DNA from: Anthracocystis setariae
Lineage: Eukaryota; Basidiomycota; Ustilaginomycetes; Ustilaginales; Ustilaginaceae
Assembly: GCA_928724745.1 (NCBI GenBank)
Contig: CAKMXJ010000006.1
Span: 372,001 to 436,000, forward strand
Direction of reading: 5' to 3'
DNA length: 64,000 bases
The translations under genes were made by a program, and so were the position numbers. The notes under the pieces were generated by a model. That model was given only the letters and a program-made list of their open reading frames with translations. It was not told where the DNA came from and searched no databases. Position 1 is the first letter of the stretch. Each line of letters begins with the position of its first letter. Positions 20,215 through 29,873 of the stretch are shown one piece after another.

Positions 20215-22890
20215 TCACACCTTCTGACCCAAAGCCTGGAACTGTTGCGCCCTGCCTCGACCTCTACCCCTACCCCTCGCTGCACTACCGCCTCTCCTCT
20301 CACGCCTTGCACCCGCCTGACCACCCTCCCTATCACCACGCTCACCTCCCGCACCACTCCTCTGCTCCTTACCCTCGCCCAACTTGGCATCGAGCAGACG
20401 CTCGTTCTGCTCAAGCATCGAGTTGGCCTTCTCTGCCAACGTAGCTGCAAGCTGCTGCACCTTGGTCAACTCGAGACGGTGGAACGAAACCACATTGGCA
20501 CTTGGGTCAAGCGAAGCAGCAAGCTCGTCGTTGTAGATCATCTTGGACACCATGGCCTTGACAACCTTGTCCTGGACATCAAACGTTGCGGCGAGGTGCG
20601 ACAGCGAGACCGACTCGTAGTATGCCGAGTAGGAGAACAGGTAGGTTCGCAGACCAACCTCCTGGATACGCTTTGCGAGCATCGCCTTGACGTCTTCCGA
20701 GCCAGGCATGAGCTTCCAGATCTTGATGTCCGAGATCAGCTCGATGCAAGCCGCGCAATCGCCGTTCTGGAGCGCCTTGCATGCCTGCATAATGTGATCA
20801 CGCGTGTTCTCGGGAGGTCCCGAGAAGACTTGACGGTCCGTGTAGTCGAGCATTCGGCGGAACGGTCGCGAGATGACGCGCTTGCGCAGCTCCGGGTCGT
20901 TGCCAGCCAGAGCCATGTTGGGCACCTCGAGCAGCATGGACGAGATCAGGTAGATGCACTCGAGCAGTTCGAGGTTGATGTGCATGTGGAACGGAAGTTG
21001 ACGTTGACGTTCGAGCTTCTCCTGCTCGGGAGTGATGGTGCTGAACTGATTCTGCTTTTGAACACCCTGAGCGAGCAGCTCCTTGACACGGCCGGTGGCA
21101 AAGATCTCCTGAAGCGCAACCTGCGACTCCTTGATCAAGCCGTTGCGGAAGGCGCAGATGCCGATCTGAACCACCACACGATTGTACAGGATCTGGGTGG
21201 CGACATCGGCGAGCTGGATGGCATCCTGCAGGTGCGACATGAGGAACATGTCCCGCGCAACGTGGTACTCGGCGTGGAGGGCGTGGAAGTAGATGTGGCA
21301 CAAGATGGCACGCGTTCGTGGGCGCTCTGCCTGGACACCGCGGGCCTGGTAGAGGTATGTGCACAAAGCGCGGACGAGGACAGCAGGGCCATCCTGCTCG
21401 GCGACGCGAGACGGGGAAGGGAAGAGCTTGGACTCGAAAGCTTTGGCGGTGTCGCCGAGAGTGGATTCGAGCGCCTTGATGATGACATCCTGCTTGGCGT
21501 AGACGTGGTCGAGACGGCGCATGGTGCAGCGCGAGAGAGCCTCGGCCTCCTTCTGGCCTTCAAAGTAGCCTTGGGCGAGGACGATGGTCTCGTAGAGCTT
21601 CTTCTCGTCGCAAAGTCGGTCGATGTACTCGGTGGTGTGAGGGTCGATGTTTTGCAAACTCTTGGTGAATTCGTCATCGAGACGGTCGACGAAGCTGATG
21701 ATGCTGCCACGAACCGCCACAATGTCCTTCTCGCCGTTCTGGTTGGGGACACGTTCGACCTCGTCGTCGTAGTCTTCGGTCTCCTCGCGGACGACGTAGC
21801 CTCGGTTCTTGCCGAGGATGGCGAGGACCTCGTTGATCTCCTTGCGGGCAGCCTCCCACATCTCGACGGGCATGTATGCAGTGGCAGAAGCGTTGTAGTC
21901 GAAGCGAGCGGCAACCAGGGCAAGGATGACACGGATCTTCTTGTATGGCGAGTCGGCGACACCGGAAAGGTCGTGAAGCTTGCGGATCTGCTCGTTCTTG
22001 TCGGTGCTCTTCTTGCCACGGGCCTCCATGATAGCAGCGAGCGATTTGAAGAGACCTTCGGAGGTAAAGGTCTCGGTACGGCCGCCACGGCCAACGGTCT
22101 GGAAGTCATCGTTGGCGTCGGCATCGAAGGCAGCGGCAAGACGTTGCTCCTTGCCCTTGGAGATGGCGGTCTCGGGCTGAGGAGCGGCGGCGGCGGCGGT
22201 GGCAGCCTCGGCAGCAGCCTCAAAGCCCTCTGGGTCGGAGCGGTAGCGAGCAATGGTGTCGTCGTTCTCCTTGATGACCTTCTTGAGCTTCTGCTTCATT
22301 CCGTTCATGGCCTTGGCGACGGGAGCCTTCATCTTTTTCTTGGCATCCTTCTCCTTGGCGACGGACTCGTTCAAGAAGACGTCGAGCTGGGAGATGGCCT
22401 TGTAGAAGAAAGAAGGGATGGACTCATTGAGGGTGCGCTGACGGTCGATGGAGCGCATGAGGTTGTCAAAGTCCTTGTTGATCGAGGTCCAGTCGCCAGA
22501 CTTCTTGGCGGACTCGATGTGGTCAACGATGGTCTGCATGTCATCGATACGCTTGTCTTTGGCGGACTTGACGACCTTCTTGACCTCCTCCTCGGAGTCG
22601 CTATCGTCACTGTTGGCGGCGCCCTTCATGAAACGGGAGGTGGGCGCCTTCTTGCCGTCCTGGCGGGGCTCATCGTCCGAGTCGTCGTCCGAGTCGAGGG
22701 ATTCGTCATCGGAATCGTCGTCCGAGTCAGAGTCGTCATCATCGCTACCCTTGAGGAAGCGGGAACGACCGGCGGGCTGGGTGGTCTTTGGCTGCTCATC
22801 TCCAGACTCGAGCTCAGAGAGCTCCTCCTCGGAAGAGGAGATGTCGGAGTCAGAGTCGGAATCGCCGACCTTTCGGAAGAAGCCAGACAT
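20215..22890 (-). CDS. NIP1: Translation initiation factor eIF3 subunit c (Nip1)
   Basis: An 891-residue core subunit of eIF3, which binds the 40S subunit, eIF1 and eIF5 during start-site selection. The N-terminus is diagnostic: MSGFFRKVGDSDSDSD followed by alternating acidic and serine blocks to about residue 110, a region phosphorylated and used for factor binding in other eukaryotes. The central helical body (about 280-640) includes HTTEYIDRLCDEKKLYE and TRAILCHIYFHALH. A PCI-type domain follows at about 640-820. The tail is Arg/Gly-rich with RGRGRGRG. The ATG at 22890 matches the family N-terminus. Codon use is strongly biased, as expected for a highly expressed gene, and this creates a long shadow frame on the other strand. 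Confidence 0.95.
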   Translation of the reverse strand: MSGFFRKVGDSDSDSDISSSEEELSELESGDEQPKTTQPAGRSRFLKGSDDDDSDSDDDSDDESLDSDDDSDDEPRQDGKKAPTSRFMKGAANSDDSDSEEEVKKVVKSAKDKRIDDMQTIVDHIESAKKSGDWTSINKDFDNLMRSIDRQRTLNESIPSFFYKAISQLDVFLNESVAKEKDAKKKMKAPVAKAMNGMKQKLKKVIKENDDTIARYRSDPEGFEAAAEAATAAAAAPQPETAISKGKEQRLAAAFDADANDDFQTVGRGGRTETFTSEGLFKSLAAIMEARGKKSTDKNEQIRKLHDLSGVADSPYKKIRVILALVAARFDYNASATAYMPVEMWEAARKEINEVLAILGKNRGYVVREETEDYDDEVERVPNQNGEKDIVAVRGSIISFVDRLDDEFTKSLQNIDPHTTEYIDRLCDEKKLYETIVLAQGYFEGQKEAEALSRCTMRRLDHVYAKQDVIIKALESTLGDTAKAFESKLFPSPSRVAEQDGPAVLVRALCTYLYQARGVQAERPRTRAILCHIYFHALHAEYHVARDMFLMSHLQDAIQLADVATQILYNRVVVQIGICAFRNGLIKESQVALQEIFATGRVKELLAQGVQKQNQFSTITPEQEKLERQRQLPFHMHINLELLECIYLISSMLLEVPNMALAGNDPELRKRVISRPFRRMLDYTDRQVFSGPPENTRDHIMQACKALQNGDCAACIELISDIKIWKLMPGSEDVKAMLAKRIQEVGLRTYLFSYSAYYESVSLSHLAATFDVQDKVVKAMVSKMIYNDELAASLDPSANVVSFHRLELTKVQQLAATLAEKANSMLEQNERLLDAKLGEGKEQRSGAGGERGDREGGQAGARRERRGGSAARGRGRGRGRAQQFQALGQKV

Positions 22891-23318
22891 GTTGGATCAA
22901 GAAGTTGAGTTGAGTAATAGCAGAGAAGCTGAATGCAAGCTTTCTCTACGTGCAAGTGTCGAGGCGACTGTGGTGAAGGCGCTGGTGAAGTCGGCAGCGG
23001 CTGCGATGGTGAAGATGGTTGGTTGGAAGCTGCGAGGAAAAGGAAGGCTGAAAGTACCGCTTTTCCGTCAACGAGAATCCGAAAGGTGAAGAAGAATCCA
23101 GGAAGTAGGTGCTCTCGGATGACCTGGTATGGGTATCAACAGGAGCCAGACTTTCAAGGAAAGGTGATGGAGGATGGAGGACGGAGGGTGTAGGATCAAG
23201 AAAGGTAATGATGGCGAGTATGACTTCTTGCACCAAATCGTATCGACACAATTTTTCGCAGCTGGCAGGCAGAGAGGCACGACGTAGCGACATCGACAGC
23301 AACAACGCTAGCGCCTCA

Positions 23319-23319
<1 letters not shown>

Positions 23320-23349
<30 letters not shown>
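23320..23349. repeat. CT dinucleotide microsatellite
   Basis: About fifteen TC units in the eIF3c-OSCP intergenic region. Confidence 0.9.
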
Positions 23350-23352
<3 letters not shown>

Positions 23353-24011
23353 AAAGCTGTGTGAGCTCAAGTTGAATTTGGCCTTTTTGCTCGTTTCTAA
23401 CTTTTTCTTCTGATCTTCTCGCGCCTCCATTTCAATTTTTCTAATCGAAACTGTTTTGCAAGTGTGTTCATTTGTATTCAATTGATTGATTCTCTCGACT
23501 AGGAAAGCATGCTTCTTGGCGACTTGCAAAAGGGTTCTTCTCTGCCTCTGTGCTGTGAAACAAGAGAGGAAGCGCCACGACAGTGTGAGGTTCTAATGGG
23601 TGCTTGACGCCGCAGCTCACACGCGTCGGCAACATCTTCCAACAAAGGCAACTCCCCTCCTTCTGGCTCTCACAGATTCAGCGCCTGCCAAAGTCGGTGT
23701 CATGGCTTCCTGTTCTACGGCAGTTGCGTTCAGTAGGATTCCAGCCACATGACACTAACAGCGCACGTTGTTCTCCTTGTGCATTTTATGGCAAGTGCCC
23801 CGAAGAGTGCAAGGTCATCAGCCAAGACAGTGAAGTTGTAAAAATGTAAGATCTTCCCAGTTACAGTAGAAATGTATTTTTCAGCTGTGGGCCTTTCGTC
23901 CGGTACAAAGATGGGCACGTTTGCGGAACCGATCGGTTTCAGAAAAGAGAATTGGGCAGTTTGGCTGTGAACGGTTGCGTCCGCGAAAATTGGAAGAATT
24001 AAGGATGGTTG

Positions 24012-24051
24012 GCATTGCGTTGCGTTGTGCTGTGCTGTGCTGTGCCGTGTT

Positions 24052-24094
<43 letters not shown>

Positions 24095-24096
24095 GC
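24012..24096. repeat. Pentamer tract fused to GT and GA runs
   Basis: Eight 5-base units (GCATT, GCGTT twice, GTGCT three times, GTGCC, GTGTT) at 24012-24051 pass directly into a GT run and then a GA run ending at 24096. Confidence 0.8.
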
Positions 24097-24317
24097 GTCT
24101 CGTCGCAGTCAGTCCATCAGTCAGTCAATCTGGGCCGAGAGGAGTGACAGAGTGAGGGTGAATGTGAGAATCTGGAAATCGCTTCATCGCTGCAGCTCAA
24201 TATCGTATTCGCCATCATCGCTTACTGATCGCTTCAAGCTTCTTCTTCTCCGCACACTCTTTTCCTTTCTCCTCATCCTTGACAACACCTCTCCGTTTGT
24301 CTCGTCACATTCCAGCC

Positions 24318-25917
24318 ATGGCCGCCCGATTCACCCCTCGTCTCTTCCAGGTAGGTATCTACGGCAATTCACAACACGCGCGCATCAACCCGCCATCTTT
24401 CCTACATCATCTTTCGGTCCTCTGCCCCATTGGCTTTGGCTCGTACTGTCGACTATCTCATCACCAACTCAAGTTAAGACGAGAGACATCAACGCAATCC
24501 GCCGTGTCAAGCATAGGCATTCGAACAACTCATCTCCAAAGCCGCGCCATGTTTCAACACCATCAAACCTCTAATCACGGCCTTCGCTAACACTCACAAT
24601 CAACTCTTTTCTTGCTGCCTTGCCAAATCTCGCACCGCAACCTTCCATCGAAATATAAGCAGGCTACCCGAGGTTACGCCTCGCAGGCTGCCGTTCGTGC
24701 TCCCCGTATGCTCGATGGCCTTGCCGGTACGTTTTTACCACTCTCCCCCTCCCACAACTGCTAAACGAATCGAGCTGACCTTCTTCTCTCTACCCACCCG
24801 CCCCGCATCGCCTCCGACCAAATCCATAACACTTCTCGCACCACAACCGCTTTTGGTCACCAACTTGTTACGTTCGCATCGACCATCATCTGACCTCTTT
24901 CATCGCAACAGGCAAGTACGCCTCCTCGGCTTACGTTGCTGCCCTCTCCAAGGACTCCAAGACTCTTGAGAAGGTCGAGGCTGACCTCAAGGCCGTCCAG
25001 GCTGCTCTCGCCGGCCCCGAGGGTGCCAAGCTCAAGTCCTTCATCGAGAACCCCACCCTCTCGGGTGCTGACCGCACCAAGGGTCTTGACCAGCTCCTTT
25101 CCACTGGCAAGGGCAAGGCTGACCCCATCACTCAGTAAGTATCCATTTGCAGAAAACAACCAACGCACTCAGAGCTTGGCAAGCTACAAGCTGGGATGCA
25201 AGCGTGTGGAAATGGGCACTGGCTACACATTCTTGATGGCAGAAAAGAATGATAAAGAAGCCATGCTGTGGCCATCCTGCGAGGACGACAATGGTGCATT
25301 CGGAATCAAATGTAGCATGCACTTGGTCACGAAACCGACACGGACACGAACAGAATGTGGTGCAGACGTTCTCTTGCATGGAAGAGGACAGGCAAAGTAG
25401 ACCAAACGTTGCAGATGGGACTGGAACATCACTCGGGATGTACGTCGGACGTTCATTGTTCCAAGAGCCTTACTATACAGCCACACTCTTGCCAGCCAAC
25501 TTGCCAACCTTCGCAAACGATGCGATGATGCTGATGCTCTTCAACCTTGTGTACTCGCCCTCCTTTCTTCGTCTTTACAGCAACCTCTTCACCGTCCTTG
25601 CTGAGAACGGCCGTCTCAACGAGACCGTTCGCGTCATCGAAGGCTTTGAAAACCTTATGACTGCATACCGTGGTGAAGTCGAGGTCACTGTTACCTCGGC
25701 TACGCCTCTGGACAAGTCGACCGTCTCGCGCATCGAGTCGGCACTCAAAGGTTCGCAGATCGCTGCCAAGGGCAACGGCAAGACGCTCAAGATCGTTCAG
25801 AAGGTGAACCCGGCCATTCAGGGTGGTCTTGTCGTCGACTTTGCCGGCAACACCGTCGACCTTTCCGTCGCATCCAAGGTCAACAAGCTCAACGCGCTGC
25901 TCGAGCAGGGCATCTAA
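24318..25917 (+). CDS. ATP5: ATP synthase subunit 5 (OSCP), mitochondrial, four exons
   Basis: The oligomycin-sensitivity-conferring subunit of the peripheral stalk of F1Fo ATP synthase. Predicted exons are 24318-24350, 24663-24726, 24912-25134 and 25581-25917; all introns are GT-AG and the joined frame is open for 218 residues, close to the usual OSCP length. The N-terminus (MAARFTPRLFQ, then ATRGYASQAAVRAPR) is a mitochondrial presequence. The body has the OSCP signatures LDGLAGKYASSAYVAAL, NLFTVLAENGRLNETVRVI and a C-terminal GGLVVDFAGNTVDLSVASK. Intron 3 (446 bases) is long for this window and contains no recognisable insert. This is the most intron-rich gene seen here. Confidence 0.94.
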
Positions 25918-26636
25918 GCTCCTACCCCCCGCCCATCGTCGTTGGTACGTAATTCCTCCAGCTGCTTATCGAAAAAACAAAGAAAGTTGGCTGGATGGGA
26001 TTGTAGAGAAAGAAAGCCGCAATACATATATTTGAATCTATCGAGCGGTGGACATTTGGTCGTGCGTGATGGTGTGCCGTCAGATTTGGGATTGTCGTGA
26101 AGAGAGGTGCTTCCAGATTGGATAGCGTTATGGGGAGTTGCTCAACGGTATCGCCCGCCTTCGTGCCAGTCTCTCAGCGTGAGTGGGGAATCAAAGACTG
26201 TGGCCGAACAAACCGGGTGGGGTTTGACTTGATCTTGCATCTGTAATGAACTCTGTCGTTTCTTGATTCCACCACGTCACTTTGACATGTCGCTGCATCC
26301 GGCATGGTGATCAGCGGTGCGCTTCAACATTGGTCCATACAGTATCTCGATGCCAATATCATTGACCAAGCTCAGCAAACACTCGGCCAAAAAAAAAAAA
26401 AAAAAAAACCACCACGAGCCAGGAGGAGATTGAACGATTTAAGACTGGGATGTAATACATCAATCCAACGGCCAAGCATGTGCGATCTGCATTGCGCTGT
26501 CGACGGACGAGCCAGAAACCGCTTCAAATCTCGGGCATGGGCGGCATCCAGTTGGACTGTCATCAACGGCAAAAGAGTCAGAATTTCATAAAGTCAGCCA
26601 AGCATTCATTCCATCACTCTTGCAGCGAGACACGAT
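25918..26636. other. Intergenic region after OSCP
   Basis: About 700 bases with an A-run at 26390-26408 and no recognisable gene. It leads into the GST pseudogene, which is read on the other strand. Confidence 0.6.
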
Positions 26637-27024
26637 GCCATCAACTTACATCTTGGAGTTTCTCCAACAGTTCGGACCTGCTGGGGACTTGGAGACCCTT
26701 CTTGACAGCAGGTCTCTGCTTAATCCTTTCGATCCAACCCTTTTACATTGGGGCCGATCTCCTCCGACTTGATCCCTTCAAAGCGATACCAAAGCGCCCA
26801 CGGGAAAGCGATCATATCGGCTAGAGAATACTTGCCCTTGCCATCACCCACCAGATACTCCCTTCCCTCAAGCCCGGCCTCCAACACCTGGTACAACCCA
26901 ACCGGATCGTCTCGTCACGGTACCTCTTGATACCGTAGAGCACTACCGTTTTGGAATCGCCCGTAGCTTGCATACGGAAGTGGTTCGCCTGTCCCTGCAT
27001 CGGACCCTTCCCCGCGATACTCCA

Positions 27025-27034
27025 GGAACACCAT
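27025..27034. repeat. Target-site duplication, left copy
   Basis: GGAACACCAT. Identical to 27867-27876; together they flank the 832-bp insertion. Confidence 0.85.
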
Positions 27035-27866
27035 CAGCATCAGCGTCAGCATCAATAAATCCGTTTTCTAACACCCTGAAGCGTCGTGAACCCCAGTGCC
27101 ACACTAGGCGCTGAAGAGGCGGTAGCTTACTGTGCCTGTTTCCTAAAGCCAGATCCAGGGATCTGCAGGAAGGGGCTGCCGTTCGCCGCTCTCTGCCCCT
27201 GGGAACAGCGAGAACGAGTTTTTGAAACCGAGTCGCTAAGACCCTCGGCAGTCATGGGAGGCCTTCGCATTCCGTCAGCGTCGCCTGTGCGCCGCCCGGT
27301 AAGTACGTGATGGTGCCATTTATTCTGCAAAGCCTCCAAACACGATCGAGTCGTCACTGTTGTCCGCCACAATCAGGATGCTGGGGTTGAGTTCGGTTTC
27401 TGTGATGGTCTGCCCCCTCTGGATGCACTATCTTCCAGGTACATCTCCAACTCCAACTCCGCAAGAGGCGAGACTCCCCCTGTTGGCGCCGTTGGGGCCA
27501 GGTTAAGGATGGTGTGTCCTAGTTGATCCTCAGCGCCTCTATCCGCGTCGCCATCGCCGACATTGACCTCCGGTGCGGGCTCGTCGTCGCTCGACAGCTC
27601 GGTCAGCTCACTAACCCCATCGCTATCGCTGTCCTCAAATGATAGCAACAGTCTCGCTGCCTGTCCCTGGGTGTCACCCCCATGTGGTTGCAGGGGAGGG
27701 GCTGGTGCTCGCGCTCGTTTTCGCGGCTGCAGACGCCGGTGGAGGGCTGTCCGGAAGCGAGGTGAGTGGACCGTCTAGGAGTTCTCTCCGGATGTTGGAT
27801 ACAAGCGTGTTGTTTCTAGCGAATATGCCATTGGCTGTGCATGTCTCCCGAAGAACTCGCATGCAC
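27035..27866 (-). mobile_element. 832-bp insertion in the GST pseudogene, 10-bp target duplication
   Basis: The insert is bounded by the direct repeat GGAACACCAT at 27025-27034 and 27867-27876. Removing the insert and one repeat copy restores the GST frame at that point, so this is a true insertion site. There are no terminal inverted repeats. On the minus strand its 3' end is a short repeat of GATGCT/GACGCT units, which resembles the tail of a non-LTR retroelement. It holds two short open frames in different phases (27674-27862 and 27373-27648), one with RETCTANGIFARNNTLVSN and one acidic. I do not recognise either; the class of element is unproven. Confidence 0.7.
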
Positions 27867-27876
27867 GGAACACCAT
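27867..27876. repeat. Target-site duplication, right copy
   Basis: GGAACACCAT. Identical to 27025-27034. Confidence 0.85.
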
Positions 27877-28090
27877 GCTAGCACCTGGCTTCGAAAGTTG
27901 TCGCCTTTGGGATCGGAATCGGATCAGGAGAAGACGTGGTTGTCGTCGTACTTTTTCTCGAGGTAGAGGAGGATGGCCATGCTCTGCATGACGGGGAAGC
28001 CGTCTGGATGGGTGGCGGTGTTGTTCGGGTCGAGGATCGTGGGGATTCGGCCGTTGGAGTTCATTTTGAGAAAACAGTTGTCACATTTTT

Positions 28091-28815
28091 TTCTCTCTCA
28101 CGATGACGCTTGGTGAGAAACAAGATTATCATTGTGTCATGCCAGGCGAGGCGAGTGTCGGACGGAGACATCTTTCTGAAGAGCCTTGTGAAGCTTGTGA
28201 GCTGAGCCTTTCTTCTTCAGCCAACTGATGTGAGCTTGATCTGCTGTGCTCTGGACTTGTCAGTAAGGACGTGGGTCAAGTACTGTATGCGCATGTTTCT
28301 CAGAAGCCATGCTCAAGCTGGTGTCGCTCGGCGATAATTGACAGAGAAGAGTCTGAACTCTGTTGATGTGTTGCATGAAACCATTACACAGTATTTTGTT
28401 GCTGCTGTGCACCGTAGCTGCATGTGCTAGCTTAACAACACTGTCATCAGCCAACAAGATGGCCGCGGCGAAGAGCGCAAGACCAAAAGCGGCTCTAGGT
28501 GGAGGCGGCATGCATCGGTGTACTATTAAATAATCCGGTTGCGCTTGCTGATTTTGCTCATCTGACCGGCCAAATTTGGTTGAGTGCGGTGAGTGGATTG
28601 ATTGGCATGCTTGCTCGCCGTGCCAGCTGCGGCTACAGAGCATCGCAGTGTGCGGCAAAGAAGCGCACGATTGTTTTCCCCGCAACCTGACCCTCACTAT
28701 CCTCGCCTTTGACTGCGTGCGAGGTTTGTTGCTCCTCCTGACTTTGAGATGGTGCTTGTTGTTTGACTTGTCTCCCTTCCCACATCAGTTCCGGTAGGGC
28801 GATACGAAACTCACA
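28091..28815. other. Intergenic region before the FAH-family gene
   Basis: About 700 bases. The missing 5' part of the GST could have lain here, but I see no GST N-terminal motif. The last 150 bases are the likely promoter of the FAH-family gene. Confidence 0.55.
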
Positions 28816-29766
28816 ATGGCACCTGCTACCTCTTGGTGGCGACTGATCCGCTTTATCGCTCGCGAAGACGGCCAAACCTACTTTGGGCAACCTCTGGACG
28901 ACGACCTCGACCCTGGCATCGCCTATGCCAATTCGTACCCTCTCATCCAAGCCAACGTCCTCTTCGAACACCCACTCCATTCCACCACCCCTACCCCGCT
29001 CTCCGGCGTCATCAAAACCGTCTCCACCCTCCTCCCACCGCTCCTTGCCTCGGAAATCCCAACCATCCGAGCGCTTGGTGCCAACTTTGTCCCTGCCAAC
29101 GCAGACCCCTACACCTCTATCAAAAATCGCCCTCCACTCCCGAATCTGTTCTACAAACCCACCACCACGCTCTCTGGTCCCAGTCGGGATATCATCCTGC
29201 CCTCCTGTGCCGAAAACGAAACGGACTACGAAGTGGAACTCGTCGTCATCCTCGGGCGCACGATCAAAGATGTCACTCCCACCGACGCTATGGATGCCAT
29301 CCTGGGCTATACGCTCGCCAACGACGTCAGCGCACGCACGAGAATGTTCAGCGTACCTCAATGGGGTCTAGGAAAATCCTTCGACACCTGGCTCCCCATA
29401 GGCCCCTGCCTCGTCTCAGCCCACAACCCCAAAGGCATCACTAACCCAGACGCCATCCACCTCACCACCAAACTCAACAACAAATACATGCAAGACGGAA
29501 ATACCTCCAATATGCTCTGGAAAACCGCAGAAACCATAGCCCAATTGAGCATCGCCACCACTCTCCAAAAGGGTAGCATCATCAGCATGGGTACCCCTCC
29601 AGGCGAAGGTTTCAAACAAAAACCCCCCGTCTACCTACACCACAACGACAATCTTCACCTTTGGGGAAGCAACGGCCTAGCAAGCTTAATCAACACCGTC
29701 CGCTCCCAATCCATCCCAATCCATCAATCCGTCCAACCTCCAACTTTCCCCAAGACCAAACTCTAA
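28816..29766 (+). CDS. Fumarylacetoacetate hydrolase (FAH) family enzyme
   Basis: A 316-residue single-domain enzyme of the FAH superfamily, whose members hydrolyse, isomerise or decarboxylate acyl-pyruvate-type compounds using a divalent metal. The family core is clear: NLFYKPTTTLSGP (about 110-122), the metal-binding pair E139 and E141 in DYEVEL, D170 in GYTLANDVSAR, then QWGLGKSFDTWLPIGP (182-197) and the late glycine turn MGTPPGEG. It resembles FAHD1/FAHD2-type proteins and bacterial HpcE-type isomerases more than two-domain tyrosine-pathway FAH, because the long N-terminal FAH domain is absent. The substrate cannot be read from sequence. The start ATG is followed by a normal family N-terminus. 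It is convergent with the NudE gene 107 bases downstream; a C9 run lies just after its stop. Confidence 0.9.
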   Translation: MAPATSWWRLIRFIAREDGQTYFGQPLDDDLDPGIAYANSYPLIQANVLFEHPLHSTTPTPLSGVIKTVSTLLPPLLASEIPTIRALGANFVPANADPYTSIKNRPPLPNLFYKPTTTLSGPSRDIILPSCAENETDYEVELVVILGRTIKDVTPTDAMDAILGYTLANDVSARTRMFSVPQWGLGKSFDTWLPIGPCLVSAHNPKGITNPDAIHLTTKLNNKYMQDGNTSNMLWKTAETIAQLSIATTLQKGSIISMGTPPGEGFKQKPPVYLHHNDNLHLWGSNGLASLINTVRSQSIPIHQSVQPPTFPKTKL

Positions 29767-29873
29767 AAAGAAACCCCCCCCCCCACTTCCACTTCCACTA
29801 CACTACTACAGTACTGTCATCATATATATTAGAGTATTTGTGGAAAAAAAAATCAAACTTTTGATATTTTATT

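Larger units (their letters stand above)
22891..24317. promoter_or_regulatory. Divergent intergenic region, eIF3c / ATP synthase OSCP
   Basis: About 1.4 kb between two divergent highly expressed genes. It holds a CT run (23320-23349), a pentamer tract (24012-24051) and a GT run passing into a GA run (24051-24096). No ORF resembling a protein is seen. Confidence 0.6.
26637..28090 (-). pseudogene. Glutathione S-transferase (Ure2-like) pseudogene, split by an insertion
   Basis: On the minus strand the 3' part of a GST N-domain is readable from about 28083 ([15 protein letters not shown], then [20 protein letters not shown]). A TGA stop follows FS, and the same frame then continues to SQVLAWCS near 27868. 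After an 832-base insert the GST frame resumes exactly with WSIAGKGPMQGQANHF near 27024. It then shifts frame near 26906, continues as GREYLVGDGKGKYSLADMI, shifts again near 26747 and ends IKQRPAVKKGLQVPS near 26660. The first beta strand and helix of the GST fold are not found upstream. One stop, two frameshifts and the insertion make it non-functional. Family identity rests on several GST motifs in the right order. Confidence 0.85.

Noticed and set aside
20245..22908. 887-codon open frame antisense to the eIF3c gene
   Set aside because: It mirrors eIF3c almost end to end, has low-complexity Leu/Val/Asp/Gly content and no recognisable domain. Strong third-position C bias of the true gene removes stops from this opposite frame.
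25135..25580. Possible separate gene within the 446-base third intron of the OSCP gene
   Set aside because: The stretch is bounded by GTAAGT and TTTACAG, splicing restores the OSCP frame, and the internal frames look random.
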